From Anoxybacillus ayderensis (GTDB lineage Bacteria; Bacillota; Bacilli; Bacillales; Anoxybacillaceae): a DNA stretch of 64,000 bases. Made by a program: the position numbers and the translations under genes. Below are positions 37,659 through 47,498 of the stretch, one piece after another. Location of the stretch: NCBI RefSeq assembly GCF_000833605.1, contig NZ_JXTG01000001.1:159312-223311 (forward strand), in the 5' to 3' direction. Position 1 is the first letter of the stretch, and every line of letters starts with the position of its first letter. The notes beneath the pieces were generated by a model. It was given only the letters and a program-made list of their open reading frames with translations. It did not search any database and was not told the origin of the DNA.

Positions 37659-38504
37659 ATGACGATTCAATGGTTTCCCGGCCATATGGCGAAGGCGAAA
37701 CGAGAAGTAACAGAAAAATTAAAGCTCATTGATATCGTATTTGAACTTGTTGATGCGCGCATTCCGATGTCATCCCGCAATCCGTTAATTGATGAAATTG
37801 TCGCAAATAAGCCGCGCATCATGTTGTTAAATAAAGCGGATATGGCTGACCCAGACGTCACAAAGCAATGGATTGATTTTTTCGCCGCGCAACAAATCGA
37901 AGCGATTGCGATCGACTCGCAAAGCGGAACGGGCGTGAAGCAAATTGTGACGGTCGCAAAAGAGAAGTTGCGCCCAAAGTTTGAAAAAATGATGGCTAAA
38001 GGAATTAAACGTCCTCGCGCCATGCGCGCGTTAATTGTCGGTATTCCAAACGTCGGGAAATCGACGCTCATTAACCGACTGGCAGGAAAACATATTGCCA
38101 AAACGGGCGATACACCAGGAGTGACGAAAGCACAACAATGGATTAAAGTCGGCAAAGAACTTGAACTGCTTGATACGCCAGGGATTTTATGGCCGAAGTT
38201 TGAAGACGAAGAAGTCGGATTGAAGCTTGCGACAACAGGGGCAATTAAAGATACGATTTTAAATTTACAAGATGTTGCCGTATATGCGTTGCGCTTTTTA
38301 GCTGCCCATTATCCTGACCGTTTAAAAGAACGGTACGCGCTTTCAGATATTCCAGAAGACATTGTTGTATTGTTTGATGAAATCGGGAAAAGACGAGGCT
38401 GTTTAGCTGCTGGAGGCGTCGTGGATTACGATAAAGTATCTGAGCTTGTGTTGCGCGATATTCGCACAGAAAAATTAGGACGGCTCAGTTTTGATCGCCT
38501 GTAA
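37659..38504 (+). CDS. rbgA: Ribosome biogenesis GTPase RbgA
   Basis: RbgA (YlqF) drives late 50S assembly, needed for correct L16 incorporation. The 281-residue circularly permuted GTPase begins [18 protein letters not shown]4 NKAD precedes G1 GIPNVGKS (128-135) and the G3 DTPG. The C-terminal RNA-binding domain follows. The ATG at 37659 has AGGTGG five bases ahead; a GTG nine bases earlier overlaps that site. Confidence 0.96.
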   Translation: MTIQWFPGHMAKAKREVTEKLKLIDIVFELVDARIPMSSRNPLIDEIVANKPRIMLLNKADMADPDVTKQWIDFFAAQQIEAIAIDSQSGTGVKQIVTVAKEKLRPKFEKMMAKGIKRPRAMRALIVGIPNVGKSTLINRLAGKHIAKTGDTPGVTKAQQWIKVGKELELLDTPGILWPKFEDEEVGLKLATTGAIKDTILNLQDVAVYALRFLAAHYPDRLKERYALSDIPEDIVVLFDEIGKRRGCLAAGGVVDYDKVSELVLRDIRTEKLGRLSFDRL

Positions 38505-38533
38505 GGTTCGCATAAGCGGGCCTTTATTTTTTT
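38503..38533 (+). terminator. Terminator after rbgA
   Basis: Arms AAGGTTCGC and GCGGGCCTT (two G-U pairs) enclose ATAA and are followed by TATTTTTTT. The first arm overlaps the rbgA stop codon. Confidence 0.7.
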
Positions 38534-38571
38534 GCCAATTTGCCGATATAACATGTAAGGAGTGATCGAGC

Positions 38572-39342
38572 GTGAATATGCAAGAGATCAAACAACGACT
38601 ACAAACGATTCATGATGAAACAGATGAATGGTTTCAACAACTATTACATGATGAGCGAAAAGGTGTCCAACGTCTCGTTCAACAATGGTATAAACAAAAA
38701 GAAGCAGAAAAACGCGAAAGGGAACGTTTTTCGCATATGTTGCAATATGAACAGGCGCTATATGAAAAAGGAGTGCGCTACATCGCTGGCGTAGATGAAG
38801 TTGGACGCGGTCCGCTCGCTGGCCCAGTCGTTGCCGCTGCGGTCATTTTGCCGAAAGACGTGTTTTTACCTCATTTGGACGATTCGAAAAAACTATCGGA
38901 AACGAAGCGAGAGCAATTGTTTTCTATTATTCAACAAACGGCGCTCGCGATCGGCATCGGCATAGTGAGCGCCCGTGAAATTGATGAGTTAAACATTTAC
39001 GAAGCGACGAAAAAAGCGATGGTGCAAGCCGTTCAAGCGCTTCCGATCGCTCCTGAACATTTGCTTATTGATGCGATGCACATTCCGCTATCTATTCCGC
39101 AAACATCCATCATTAAAGGAGATGCGCACAGTGCATCCATTGCGGCAAGCTCCATTATAGCAAAAGTGACGCGCGATCGGATGATGAAACAGCTAGGAGA
39201 GGAATATCCACAATATGGATTTGAGAAACATATGGGATACGGAACGAAAGCGCATATCCAAGCGATTGAACGATATGGTGTCATGGAAGAACATCGTCGT
39301 TCTTTTGCGCCAATTCGTGAGCGAATGAAACGAGGGGAATGA
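38572..39342 (+). CDS. rnhB: Ribonuclease HII
   Basis: RNase HII removes misincorporated ribonucleotides and RNA primers from DNA. The 256-residue protein has an N-terminal helical extension (1-68) typical of Bacillus enzymes, then the catalytic [20 protein letters not shown] with Asp75-Glu76, and later [10 protein letters not shown]. The GTG at 38572 is six bases after AAGGAGTGA. Confidence 0.95.
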   Translation: MNMQEIKQRLQTIHDETDEWFQQLLHDERKGVQRLVQQWYKQKEAEKRERERFSHMLQYEQALYEKGVRYIAGVDEVGRGPLAGPVVAAAVILPKDVFLPHLDDSKKLSETKREQLFSIIQQTALAIGIGIVSAREIDELNIYEATKKAMVQAVQALPIAPEHLLIDAMHIPLSIPQTSIIKGDAHSASIAASSIIAKVTRDRMMKQLGEEYPQYGFEKHMGYGTKAHIQAIERYGVMEEHRRSFAPIRERMKRGE

Positions 39343-39343
39343 A

Positions 39344-40510
39344 ATGAACGTCCAATGGCTGCGTACGTTAGTTGACGATCGGCAAGCGGTTCGCCTGCCG
39401 AAAGGGCCGACGTTTCAAGTTGGCGATATGATTTACGGGAAAATCGAAAAAATCAATGAAGATCAAACAGCGCTCGTTCGCATCGGAAGTTATACGCTGA
39501 CAGCAGAATTGCATTCACCTGTCAAAGAAGGTAGAACATATACGTTTCAAGTGCAAAAGACGATGCCGCTTGAGCTGAACATATTGCCTCGTCCAGCAAA
39601 ACTGACAGATGAAGAAAGCGTCATTCGCCATTTTCGTCTACCAGAGAATGAACAAACGAAAGCGCTCGTTCGTTGGATGATGAATGAATCATTTTCGTTT
39701 AAAAAGAACGACATGGCACTCATTCGGCAATGGTTGCGAACAGGCGGTGAAAAAGAGGTGCAAGCAATCAAATGGCTATTGATGCACGATTTGCCGCTTC
39801 ATGACGATGTGTTTCGTGCGCTCGTCACTTTACAACATGATCAGCCGTTATATGAACAACGGCTTATGCTTGCGTCGCTCATTGATCGCGCTCATCCGAA
39901 AGGAACGTTAGCGACACTTTCTGCTCATTTGCGTCATATACCAACGCTTTCCTCTTTTTCGCCTGAACATATGCAACGATTGCTCGAAGAAACGATGAAA
40001 CAACAAGATGAATGGCTCGTTTTATTGCAAACAGCAGCAGAAGAAGCAACAGGTGAGTTGAAAGCGGAGATCACCGCATTACTTGATCGGATGAAAGCAT
40101 ATCAGTTGTTATCAACAAACAGCAATTCGCTCCAACATATATTTACGCAATTTCCGTTACTCATCGGGACGCATGCAACAGATGTGACGATTCAATGGCG
40201 CGGAAAACAACGAGAAAACGGAAAAATGGATACAGACTATTGTCGCATTTTATTTTATTTGACGATGGCGACGTTAAAAGAAACGATTGTAGACGTTCAC
40301 ATTCAACAACGCATCGTTCATATTTCGATCATCAACGACACGCCCCATGTAGAACTGTACGCATCCGCCCTTGAGCCGTCATTAAAGGAGAAGCTTGCTG
40401 AACATGGCTACACGCTTTCTACCGTTTCCGTTAAACTGCCGATAAACAAGCGAAGCGAACGGTTACTTGTTGAACCATTTTCTTATAAAGGAGTCGATTA
40501 TCGCGTATGA
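39344..40510 (+). CDS. ylqG: YlqG-like protein with FliK-type C-terminal domain
   Basis: The 388-residue protein has an OB-like N-terminal part (residues 20-75), a divergent helical middle and a C-terminal segment (about 300-370) whose pattern, ending LKEKLAEHGYTLSTVSVK, resembles the FliK/Flg_hook C-terminal domain. FliK controls hook length and switches export specificity through FlhB. It overlaps ylqH, which resembles the FlhB cytoplasmic tail. It is in the place of B. subtilis ylqG. Function is unknown; the FliK resemblance is by eye. Confidence 0.7.
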   Translation: MNVQWLRTLVDDRQAVRLPKGPTFQVGDMIYGKIEKINEDQTALVRIGSYTLTAELHSPVKEGRTYTFQVQKTMPLELNILPRPAKLTDEESVIRHFRLPENEQTKALVRWMMNESFSFKKNDMALIRQWLRTGGEKEVQAIKWLLMHDLPLHDDVFRALVTLQHDQPLYEQRLMLASLIDRAHPKGTLATLSAHLRHIPTLSSFSPEHMQRLLEETMKQQDEWLVLLQTAAEEATGELKAEITALLDRMKAYQLLSTNSNSLQHIFTQFPLLIGTHATDVTIQWRGKQRENGKMDTDYCRILFYLTMATLKETIVDVHIQQRIVHISIINDTPHVELYASALEPSLKEKLAEHGYTLSTVSVKLPINKRSERLLVEPFSYKGVDYRV

Positions 40511-40773
40511 AACGAAAACGTGCCGTTGCTTTGTCGTACAACGAACAACATATTGCCCCCGTCGTTGTGGCAAAAGGGGAAGGAATGGTTGCCGAGCGCA
40601 TCATTGAACGCGCGAAACAATACGACGTCCCGATTTACGAAGATCAAACGCTCGCTATGATGCTTAGTCAATTACAATTGAACGAAACGATTCCAGAGGA
40701 GCTGTACAAAGTCGTTGCTGAAGTATTTGCATTTATTTATCAAATAGAAAAGAAGGTAGAGGAGCGCTCGTGA
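40507..40773 (+). CDS. ylqH: FlhB C-terminal domain-like protein YlqH (FlhX type)
   Basis: The 88-residue soluble protein matches the region of FlhB/EscU after the autocleavage site: RAVALSYNEQHIAPVVVAKG, then AKQYDVPIYEDQTLAMML. It has no membrane segments and no NPTH cleavage motif, so it corresponds to the free FlhB-CC fragment. Such orphan proteins are called FlhX in some bacteria. It overlaps ylqG by four bases, giving a FliK-like plus FlhB-like pair outside the fla/che operon. Confidence 0.85.
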   Translation: MKRKRAVALSYNEQHIAPVVVAKGEGMVAERIIERAKQYDVPIYEDQTLAMMLSQLQLNETIPEELYKVVAEVFAFIYQIEKKVEERS

Positions 40774-40793
40774 CCGTCGCTTCTTTTTCTTTT
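40758..40793 (+). terminator. Terminator overlapping the ylqH stop
   Basis: GGAGCG (40761-40766) pairs with CGCTTC (40778-40783), extendable with A-U and G-U pairs. TTTTTCTTTT follows. The ylqH stop codon is in the loop. Confidence 0.5.
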
Positions 40794-40807
40794 GTTAAAG
40801 AATTTTC

Positions 40808-40861
40808 TGTCTAAATGGTAGACAACTGACAAAGTATCATTATACAATGAAAGCGCTAGTA
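40808..40861 (+). promoter_or_regulatory. sucCD promoter with cre-like site and inverted repeat
   Basis: TAGACA (40819-40824), an 18-base spacer and TACAAT (40843-40848) form the likely promoter. TGAAAGCGCTAGTA (40848-40861) at the transcription start matches most of the CcpA cre consensus. The inverted repeat TGTCTA-N5-TAGACA (40808-40824) covers the -35. AATTTTCTG just upstream (40801-40809) equals half of a CodY box. Catabolite repression of sucCD fits but is inferred. Confidence 0.5.
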
Positions 40862-40891
40862 CTTTTATTTTTATACATAGGAGGATGGGGT

Positions 40892-42052
40892 ATGAATATT
40901 CATGAGTATCAAGGAAAAGAGATCCTCAGAAGCTACGGAGTGAGCGTACCGAACGGCCGTGTGGCGTTTACGGTTGAAGAAGCGGTCGAGGCAGCGAAAG
41001 CGCTTGGCAGTAGCGTTTGTGTCGTCAAGGCGCAAATTCATGCCGGCGGTCGCGGAAAAGCAGGGGGTGTAAAAGTCGCAAAAAGTTTAGAAGAAGTTCG
41101 TACATATGCGAGTGAGCTATTAGGAAAAGTGCTCGTTACGCACCAAACAGGTCCAGAAGGAAAAGAAGTGAAACGTCTTTTGATCGAAGAAGGATGCGAC
41201 ATTAAAAAAGAATATTACATCGGACTTGTTGTTGACCGTGCGACATCCCGCGTTGTTTTAATGGGATCTGAAGAAGGCGGAACAGAAATTGAAGAAGTAG
41301 CAGCAAAAACGCCAGAGAAAATTTTTAAAGAGTACATTGACCCAGCTGTCGGCTTACAAGCGTTTCAAGCGCGCCGCATGGCGTTTAACATCAACATTCC
41401 GAAAGAGCTTGTCAACCAAGCGGTCAAATTTATGTTAGGCTTATATCAAGTATTCGTCGAAAAAGATTGCTCGATCGCTGAAATTAACCCGCTCGTTGTT
41501 ACAGGAGACGGAAAAGTGATGGCGCTCGATGCGAAGTTAAACTTTGATTCTAACGCGTTATATCGCCATAAAGACATTTTAGAATATCGCGATTTAGACG
41601 AAGAAGATCCGAAAGAAATTGAAGCATCAAAATATGATTTAAACTACATTTCGCTTGACGGAAACATCGGCTGCATGGTAAACGGTGCGGGCTTAGCGAT
41701 GGCGACAATGGACATTATTAAATATTATGGCGGCGAGCCAGCAAACTTTTTAGATGTTGGTGGCGGTGCGACGACAGAGAAAGTAACGGAAGCATTTAAA
41801 ATCATTTTATCTGATCCGAAAGTAAAAGGCATTTTCGTGAACATTTTCGGGGGCATTATGAAATGCGACGTGATCGCAAACGGTATTGTTGAAGCGACAA
41901 AACAAGTCGGTTTAAACCTTCCGCTCGTCGTTCGTTTAGAAGGAACAAACGTCGAATTAGGGAAAAAGATTTTAGAACAGTCTGGACTAAACATTACAGC
42001 CGCTGAATCGATGGCAGACGGCGCGCAAAAAATCGTTTCGCTAGTAAGCTAA
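40892..42052 (+). CDS. sucC: Succinyl-CoA synthetase (ADP-forming) beta subunit
   Basis: SucC with SucD interconverts succinyl-CoA and succinate with ATP or GTP formation in the TCA cycle. The 386-residue protein begins [17 protein letters not shown] and has the ATP-grasp motif [14 protein letters not shown] and the C-terminal ligase domain [18 protein letters not shown]. The ATG at 40892 follows AGGAGGATGGGG; the open frame upstream covers the promoter. Confidence 0.97.
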   Translation: MNIHEYQGKEILRSYGVSVPNGRVAFTVEEAVEAAKALGSSVCVVKAQIHAGGRGKAGGVKVAKSLEEVRTYASELLGKVLVTHQTGPEGKEVKRLLIEEGCDIKKEYYIGLVVDRATSRVVLMGSEEGGTEIEEVAAKTPEKIFKEYIDPAVGLQAFQARRMAFNINIPKELVNQAVKFMLGLYQVFVEKDCSIAEINPLVVTGDGKVMALDAKLNFDSNALYRHKDILEYRDLDEEDPKEIEASKYDLNYISLDGNIGCMVNGAGLAMATMDIIKYYGGEPANFLDVGGGATTEKVTEAFKIILSDPKVKGIFVNIFGGIMKCDVIANGIVEATKQVGLNLPLVVRLEGTNVELGKKILEQSGLNITAAESMADGAQKIVSLVS

Positions 42053-42071
42053 TAGAAGGGATGGGAGAAAC

Positions 42072-42974
42072 GTGAGCGTTTTTGTTAATAAAGATACGAA
42101 AGTAATCGTGCAAGGAATTACAGGTTCACAAGGATTGTTCCATACAAAACAAATGATCGAATACGGCACAAACATCGTTGGCGGTGTCACACCAGGAAAA
42201 GGTGGAACAGAAGTAGAAGGTGTGCCTGTATTTGATACGGTTTCCGAAGCGGTTGAAAAAACAGGAGCGAACGCTTCTGTCATCTATGTTCCGCCGGCAT
42301 TTGCTGCGGATGCGATTATGGAAGCTGTCGATGCAGAAATCGACTTAGTTGTTTGTATTACAGAAGGCATTCCTGTATTAGATATGGTGAAAGTGAAGCG
42401 CTATATGGAAGGAAAGAAAACGCGTCTCATTGGTCCGAACTGCCCTGGCGTCATTACACCGGAAGAATGTAAAATTGGCATTATGCCAGGTTACATTCAT
42501 AAAAAAGGTCACGTCGGTATTGTTTCGCGTTCTGGTACGTTGACGTATGAAGCTGTTCACCAATTAACACAAGCAGGCATCGGTCAATCGACAGCCGTTG
42601 GCATTGGTGGTGACCCAGTGAACGGTACAAACTTTATCGACGTATTAAAGGCGTTTAACGAAGATGAAGACACATATGCGGTCATTATGATCGGTGAAAT
42701 TGGTGGAACAGCAGAAGAAGAAGCGGCAGAATGGGTCAAAGCGAACATGACAAAACCGGTTGTCGGCTTTATTGGTGGACAAACAGCTCCTCCAGGAAAG
42801 CGCATGGGACATGCGGGTGCGATTATTTCTGGTGGCAAAGGAACAGCCGCAGAAAAAATTCAAACGATGACAGCATGCGGCATTAAAGTGGCTGAAACGC
42901 CATCTGTGATCGGTGAAACGCTCATCTCTGTATTAAAAGAACGCGGTTTATACGAGAAGTGTAAAACACATTAA
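42072..42974 (+). CDS. sucD: Succinyl-CoA synthetase alpha subunit
   Basis: The 300-residue subunit binds CoA and carries the phosphorylated histidine in [17 protein letters not shown]. Other landmarks are QGITGSQG, the CoA-binding PPAFAADAI region and [13 protein letters not shown] at 42072 follows GGGATGGGAG. It lies 19 bases after sucC and a strong terminator ends the pair. Confidence 0.97.
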   Translation: MSVFVNKDTKVIVQGITGSQGLFHTKQMIEYGTNIVGGVTPGKGGTEVEGVPVFDTVSEAVEKTGANASVIYVPPAFAADAIMEAVDAEIDLVVCITEGIPVLDMVKVKRYMEGKKTRLIGPNCPGVITPEECKIGIMPGYIHKKGHVGIVSRSGTLTYEAVHQLTQAGIGQSTAVGIGGDPVNGTNFIDVLKAFNEDEDTYAVIMIGEIGGTAEEEAAEWVKANMTKPVVGFIGGQTAPPGKRMGHAGAIISGGKGTAAEKIQTMTACGIKVAETPSVIGETLISVLKERGLYEKCKTH

Positions 42975-42980
42975 TCGTCC

Positions 42981-43017
42981 AATCGTCCTAAGGAGCAGAC
43001 CTTAGGACGATTTTTAT
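42981..43017 (+). terminator. Terminator after sucD
   Basis: Perfect 13-base arms (AATCGTCCTAAGG and its complement) enclose a six-base loop followed by TTTAT. It ends only 20 bases before the dprA start. Confidence 0.9.
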
Positions 43018-43032
43018 CAAAGGAGGGGTATG

Positions 43033-43920
43033 ATGTACGATACAGCTCGCGAAAGGCTTATTCATTTGCATCATTGTCGTGGGATCGGATGGAAAAGCAT
43101 CGCGCGCTTGCTTGATGTTGATCCATCCCTTACCTCGATTTTTCATCTTTCTTCTCATCAACTTCAACGATTACTGGCCATCCCCGAAAAACATTTCGCT
43201 GTTTTTTTCCATGATTTGCATTGTCACAAATTGAAACGTATGATAAAAACATATGAGGAGCAAAACATTCATATTGTGACAATTAAGGACGATGAATACC
43301 CAGATTGGCTCAAACATATATACGATCCGCCTTGGGTACTATATGCGAAGGGAAACGTGCAATTGTTGAAGCGGAAAAAATTAATAAGCGTCGTCGGGAC
43401 ACGAACACCAACTCGTCAAGGAATGGCGGCGATGCACATCGTTCTTCCGCCGCTCATCCAACACGGGTGGGTCATTGTGAGCGGATTAGCGAAAGGTGTC
43501 GATGCGGAAGCGCATCGTTTATGTTTACGCCATAACGGTGAAACCATTGCGGTCATGGCAGGGGGATTGCGTTATATATATCCTCCTGAAAATGAATCAT
43601 TATTTCGACAATTAGCGACAACACAACTCGTTATTTCTGAGTATCCGCCGTTTGTTCGCCCACAAACATGGCATTTTCCGATGCGCAACCGGATCATTAG
43701 CGGTTTGTCTGTTGGCACGGTTGTCGTGCAGGCGAAAGAGCGAAGCGGCTCGCTCATTACTGCCCATTTTGCGCTACAACAAGGAAGAGACGTGTTTGCG
43801 ATCCCAGGTGACATCACGACAAAAGAAGCGCACGGGACGAACCGGTTAATCCAACAAGGAGCGAAATTAATCTTATCAAGCGATGATATCGAAGAGGAAT
43901 TTCGACATCTTTTTACATGA
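43033..43920 (+). CDS. dprA: DNA processing protein DprA
   Basis: DprA (Smf) protects incoming single-stranded DNA and loads RecA in natural transformation. The 295-residue protein has a helical N-terminal region and a Rossmann-like core with VVGTRTPTRQG, SGLAKGVDAEAHR, MAGGLRYIYPPEN, SEYPPF and the RNRIISGLS motif. Tandem ATGs at 43030 and 43033 are possible; the second is better spaced from AGGAGG. The gene follows sucD as in B. subtilis. Confidence 0.93.
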   Translation: MYDTARERLIHLHHCRGIGWKSIARLLDVDPSLTSIFHLSSHQLQRLLAIPEKHFAVFFHDLHCHKLKRMIKTYEEQNIHIVTIKDDEYPDWLKHIYDPPWVLYAKGNVQLLKRKKLISVVGTRTPTRQGMAAMHIVLPPLIQHGWVIVSGLAKGVDAEAHRLCLRHNGETIAVMAGGLRYIYPPENESLFRQLATTQLVISEYPPFVRPQTWHFPMRNRIISGLSVGTVVVQAKERSGSLITAHFALQQGRDVFAIPGDITTKEAHGTNRLIQQGAKLILSSDDIEEEFRHLFT

Positions 43921-43947
43921 GCGAAAGAAAAAATCGAAAAATGATGT

Positions 43948-43976
43948 TTGACAAATGAACGAATCATCATTAATAA
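43948..43976 (+). promoter_or_regulatory. Promoter of topA
   Basis: A perfect TTGACA (43948-43953), a 17-base spacer and TAATAA (43971-43976) precede topA. The AT-rich stretch around it is a reasonable supercoiling-sensitive region, though no such control is shown. Confidence 0.65.
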
Positions 43977-44024
43977 TAATGAAGATTTTATTTTACGAAT
44001 TACCTCTTAAGGGAGGACAAAATG

Positions 44025-46094
44025 ATGTCAGACTACTTAGTCATTGTAGAGTCGCCAGCAAAGGCGAAAACAATTGAAAGATACTTAGGAAAAAAGTATA
44101 AAGTAAAAGCATCGATGGGGCATGTGCGCGATTTGCCAAAAAGTCAAATGGGCGTTGATATACAAAACGATTATGAACCGAAGTATATTACGATTCGTGG
44201 CAAAGGTTCGGTCATTAAAGAGTTAAAAACAGCAGCGAAAAAGGCAAAAAAAGTATTTCTTGCCGCCGACCCGGATCGCGAAGGAGAAGCGATCGCTTGG
44301 CACTTAGCACATTTGCTTGATTTAAACACCGACTCCCCATGTCGCGTTGTATTTAACGAAATTACAAAAGATGCGATTAAACAGTCGTTTGAACAACCGC
44401 GCGCCATTAATATGCATTTAGTTCATGCACAACAAGCGCGGCGCGTGCTCGATCGCCTTGTCGGCTACAACATTAGCCCGTTGCTTTGGAAAAAAGTAAA
44501 AAAAGGGTTGAGCGCAGGGCGTGTGCAATCTGTTGCGCTTCGCTTAATTATTGATCGTGAAAAAGAAATTCAATCGTTTCAACCAGAAGAATATTGGACG
44601 ATTCAAGGGACGTTTGTCAAAGGCAATGACACATTTGAAGCGCAATTTTATCGTCTAGACAACGAAACGTTCGATTTAAAAACAGAACAAGATGTACAAC
44701 ATGTGTTAAGCCATATGCAAGGCAATGAATTTGTCGTCACATCGGTAACGAAAAAAGAGCGAAAGCGCAATCCGGTTGCACCATTCATTACATCGTCATT
44801 GCAACAAGAGGCGGCACGGAAGTTGAATTTTCGCACGAAAAAGACGATGATGGTCGCACAACAGCTATACGAAGGAATTGATCTAGGAAGTGAAGGAACT
44901 GTCGGTTTAATTACATATATGCGTACAGACTCGACGCGCGTATCCGAGAGCGCTCAACAAGAGGCGATTCAGTATATTGAACAGACGTTCGGTACATCAT
45001 ATGTAGCAACAGAAAAAAGAAAAGAAAAACAAAAGGCGAACGCGCAAGATGCGCACGAAGCGATTCGCCCAACGTCCGTCTGGCGTCATCCGAGCGCCAT
45101 TAAGCCGCATGTGACACGCGATCAATATCAGCTGTACAAACTCATTTGGGAGCGCTTTATCGCCAGTCAAATGGCTCCAGCTTTGCTCGATACGGTCGCG
45201 GTCGAACTTTCAAACGGTTCAGTCGTCTTTCGTGCGACTGGCTCGACAGTCAAATTTCCAGGCTTTATGAAAGTATATGTGGAAGGAACAGACGATCCGA
45301 AAGATGAACAGCAACGATTATTGCCAGACTTTGTTGAAGGGGAGCGCGTATTTAGTAAAGATATTGAAGGAAAGCAACATTTTACACAGCCGCCACCGCG
45401 TTATACGGAAGCGCGCCTTGTCAAGACGTTAGAAGAGCTCGGCATCGGTCGTCCATCGACATATGCCCCGACGCTCGATACGATTCAAAAGCGCAATTAT
45501 GTGACGCTTGAGAACAAACGATTCGTCCCAACAGAGCTTGGGGAAATTGTCCTTGATTTAATGATGCAATTTTTCCCGGAAATTTTAGACGTCGAGTTTA
45601 CAGCAAAAATGGAAAAAAACTTAGACGACATCGAAGAAGGGAAAGTCGAATGGGTACGCATCATTGATGAATTTTATCGCGAGTTTGAAAAACGGTTAAA
45701 AGTGGCTGAAGTTGAAATGGAAAAAGTCGAAATAGCAGATGAATCAGCCGGTGTCGATTGCGATGTATGCGGAAGCCCAATGGTATATAAAATGGGGCGT
45801 TTCGGAAAGTTTATCGCTTGTTCAAATTTCCCACAATGCCGCAATACAAAAGCGATCGTCAAACATATTGGTGTGACATGTCCGCGCTGTCATGAAGGAA
45901 ACATCGTCGAACGAAAAAGCAAAAAGAAGCGCATGTTTTATGGTTGCGATCGTTTCCCAACGTGCGATTTCGTTTCATGGGATAAACCGATCAATCGACC
46001 GTGTCCAAAATGCGGGGGCATGCTCGTTGAGAAAAAAGGGAAAAAGACCGTGCACGTTCAATGTACACAATGTGAATATAACGAACAACAGTAA
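44025..46094 (+). CDS. topA: DNA topoisomerase I
   Basis: TopA relaxes negative supercoils by transient cutting of one strand. The 689-residue protein has the Toprim domain ([16 protein letters not shown] and [15 protein letters not shown]), the active-site Tyr298 in YMRTDSTR and three C-terminal four-cysteine zinc ribbons (from about 585). Tandem ATGs at 44022 and 44025 are possible; 44025 has better spacing from GGGAGGA and gives the MSDYLVIVE start. Confidence 0.97.
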   Translation: MSDYLVIVESPAKAKTIERYLGKKYKVKASMGHVRDLPKSQMGVDIQNDYEPKYITIRGKGSVIKELKTAAKKAKKVFLAADPDREGEAIAWHLAHLLDLNTDSPCRVVFNEITKDAIKQSFEQPRAINMHLVHAQQARRVLDRLVGYNISPLLWKKVKKGLSAGRVQSVALRLIIDREKEIQSFQPEEYWTIQGTFVKGNDTFEAQFYRLDNETFDLKTEQDVQHVLSHMQGNEFVVTSVTKKERKRNPVAPFITSSLQQEAARKLNFRTKKTMMVAQQLYEGIDLGSEGTVGLITYMRTDSTRVSESAQQEAIQYIEQTFGTSYVATEKRKEKQKANAQDAHEAIRPTSVWRHPSAIKPHVTRDQYQLYKLIWERFIASQMAPALLDTVAVELSNGSVVFRATGSTVKFPGFMKVYVEGTDDPKDEQQRLLPDFVEGERVFSKDIEGKQHFTQPPPRYTEARLVKTLEELGIGRPSTYAPTLDTIQKRNYVTLENKRFVPTELGEIVLDLMMQFFPEILDVEFTAKMEKNLDDIEEGKVEWVRIIDEFYREFEKRLKVAEVEMEKVEIADESAGVDCDVCGSPMVYKMGRFGKFIACSNFPQCRNTKAIVKHIGVTCPRCHEGNIVERKSKKKRMFYGCDRFPTCDFVSWDKPINRPCPKCGGMLVEKKGKKTVHVQCTQCEYNEQQ

Positions 46095-46122
46095 GGTGAG
46101 GCGAATACCCTCACCCATTTTA
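46095..46122 (+). terminator. Hairpin after topA
   Basis: Arms GGTGAGG and CCTCACC enclose a seven-base loop; CATTTTAT follows. The T tract is poor, so partial termination with readthrough into trmFO is likely. Confidence 0.45.
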
Positions 46123-46139
46123 TCGAGGAGGGAATATGA

Positions 46140-47438
46140 ATGGAAGTAACAGTCATTGGAGCAGGATTAGCAGGAAGTGAGGCGGCATGGCAACTCGCGA
46201 AGCGCGGCATTCGCGTCAAATTATATGAAATGCGCCCGGTGAAACAAACACCTGCGCATCATACGGACAAATTCGCAGAACTCGTATGCAGCAACTCCCT
46301 TCGCGCAAATACGTTAACGAATGCAGTCGGTGTATTAAAAGAAGAAATGCGTCGGTTAGATTCCGTCATTATGAAAGCAGCGGACTCTTGTTCCGTGCCA
46401 GCTGGTGGAGCTTTAGCTGTCGACCGTCACGAATTTGCAGCGAAAGTCACAGACATGGTAGCGAATCATCCGAATGTGACGGTTGTGCGCGAAGAAGTAA
46501 CAACAATTCCAACAGGCCCAACGATTATTGCAACAGGTCCGTTAACATCGCAGCCGCTTTCGGAACAGCTTCAAGCGTTGACAGGGGAAGAATATTTATA
46601 TTTTTACGATGCGGCTGCACCGATTGTTGAGAAAGAAAGCATTGATATGGAAAAAGTGTATATCAAGTCTCGCTACGACAAAGGGGAAGCAGCATACATT
46701 AACTGCCCGATGACAGAAGAGGAGTTTGACCGATTTTATGATGCGCTCATTTCTGCTGAAACAGTGCCTTTAAAAGAGTTTGAAAAAGAAATTTATTTTG
46801 AAGGATGTATGCCAATTGAAGTGATGGCGCGGCGCGGCAAAAAGACGTTGTTGTTTGGACCAATGAAACCTGTCGGCTTAGAAGATCCGCGTACAGGGAA
46901 ACGCCCTTTTGCTGTCGTCCAACTTCGCCAAGATGATGCGGCAGGAACGTTGTACAATATTGTCGGGTTTCAAACGCATTTAAAATGGGGGGCGCAAAAA
47001 GAAGTCATTCGCTTGATCCCAGGGCTTGAGCAAGCAGAAATTGTACGATATGGTGTCATGCACCGCAATACGTTTATTAATTCGCCAAAGTTATTAAAAC
47101 CGACATATCAATATAAAGAAAGAGAAGATTTATTTTTTGCAGGACAAATGACCGGGGTCGAAGGGTATGTTGAGTCAGCAGCATCAGGACTTGTGGCGGG
47201 AATTAATGCTGCGCACTATATGCTTGGGAAAGAACTTGTCGTATTTCCGCAAGAAACGGCCATTGGCAGCATGGCGCATTATATTACATCGGCGAATCCG
47301 AAACATTTCCAACCGATGAATGCGAATTTTGGCTTATTCGCACCGCTCGATGAACCGATTAAAGATAAAAAGAAAAAAAATGAACGATATGCACAACGGG
47401 CATTAGAAACGATTCAGAATTTTTTAAAAAAATGGTGA
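46140..47438 (+). CDS. trmFO: Folate-dependent tRNA m5U54 methyltransferase TrmFO
   Basis: TrmFO methylates U54 in the T-loop using methylenetetrahydrofolate and FAD. The 432-residue flavoprotein starts [20 protein letters not shown] (FAD-binding) and has the family segments [30 protein letters not shown] and [20 protein letters not shown]. This is the Gid protein of Gram-positive bacteria. AGGAGGGAA precedes the ATG. Confidence 0.96.
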   Translation: MEVTVIGAGLAGSEAAWQLAKRGIRVKLYEMRPVKQTPAHHTDKFAELVCSNSLRANTLTNAVGVLKEEMRRLDSVIMKAADSCSVPAGGALAVDRHEFAAKVTDMVANHPNVTVVREEVTTIPTGPTIIATGPLTSQPLSEQLQALTGEEYLYFYDAAAPIVEKESIDMEKVYIKSRYDKGEAAYINCPMTEEEFDRFYDALISAETVPLKEFEKEIYFEGCMPIEVMARRGKKTLLFGPMKPVGLEDPRTGKRPFAVVQLRQDDAAGTLYNIVGFQTHLKWGAQKEVIRLIPGLEQAEIVRYGVMHRNTFINSPKLLKPTYQYKEREDLFFAGQMTGVEGYVESAASGLVAGINAAHYMLGKELVVFPQETAIGSMAHYITSANPKHFQPMNANFGLFAPLDEPIKDKKKKNERYAQRALETIQNFLKKW

Positions 47439-47444
47439 AATTCG

Positions 47445-47486
47445 TTGCAAGAGCTACTAAATTATGCTACTATTTAGTAGCTCTTG
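47445..47486 (+). promoter_or_regulatory. xerC promoter interlaced with a 15-bp inverted repeat
   Basis: TTGCAA (47445-47450), a 17-base spacer and TACTAT (47468-47473) with a TGC extension form a good promoter. Perfect 15-base arms CAAGAGCTACTAAAT (47448-47462) and its complement (47472-47486) enclose nine bases, so the arms overlap both hexamers. No T run follows, which argues against a simple terminator. Confidence 0.7.
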
Positions 47487-47498
47487 TGAGGTGATCGA

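Noticed and set aside
40801..40815. CodY box upstream of sucC.
   Set aside because: Only the first nine of fifteen consensus positions match well, so it is not listed as a separate feature.
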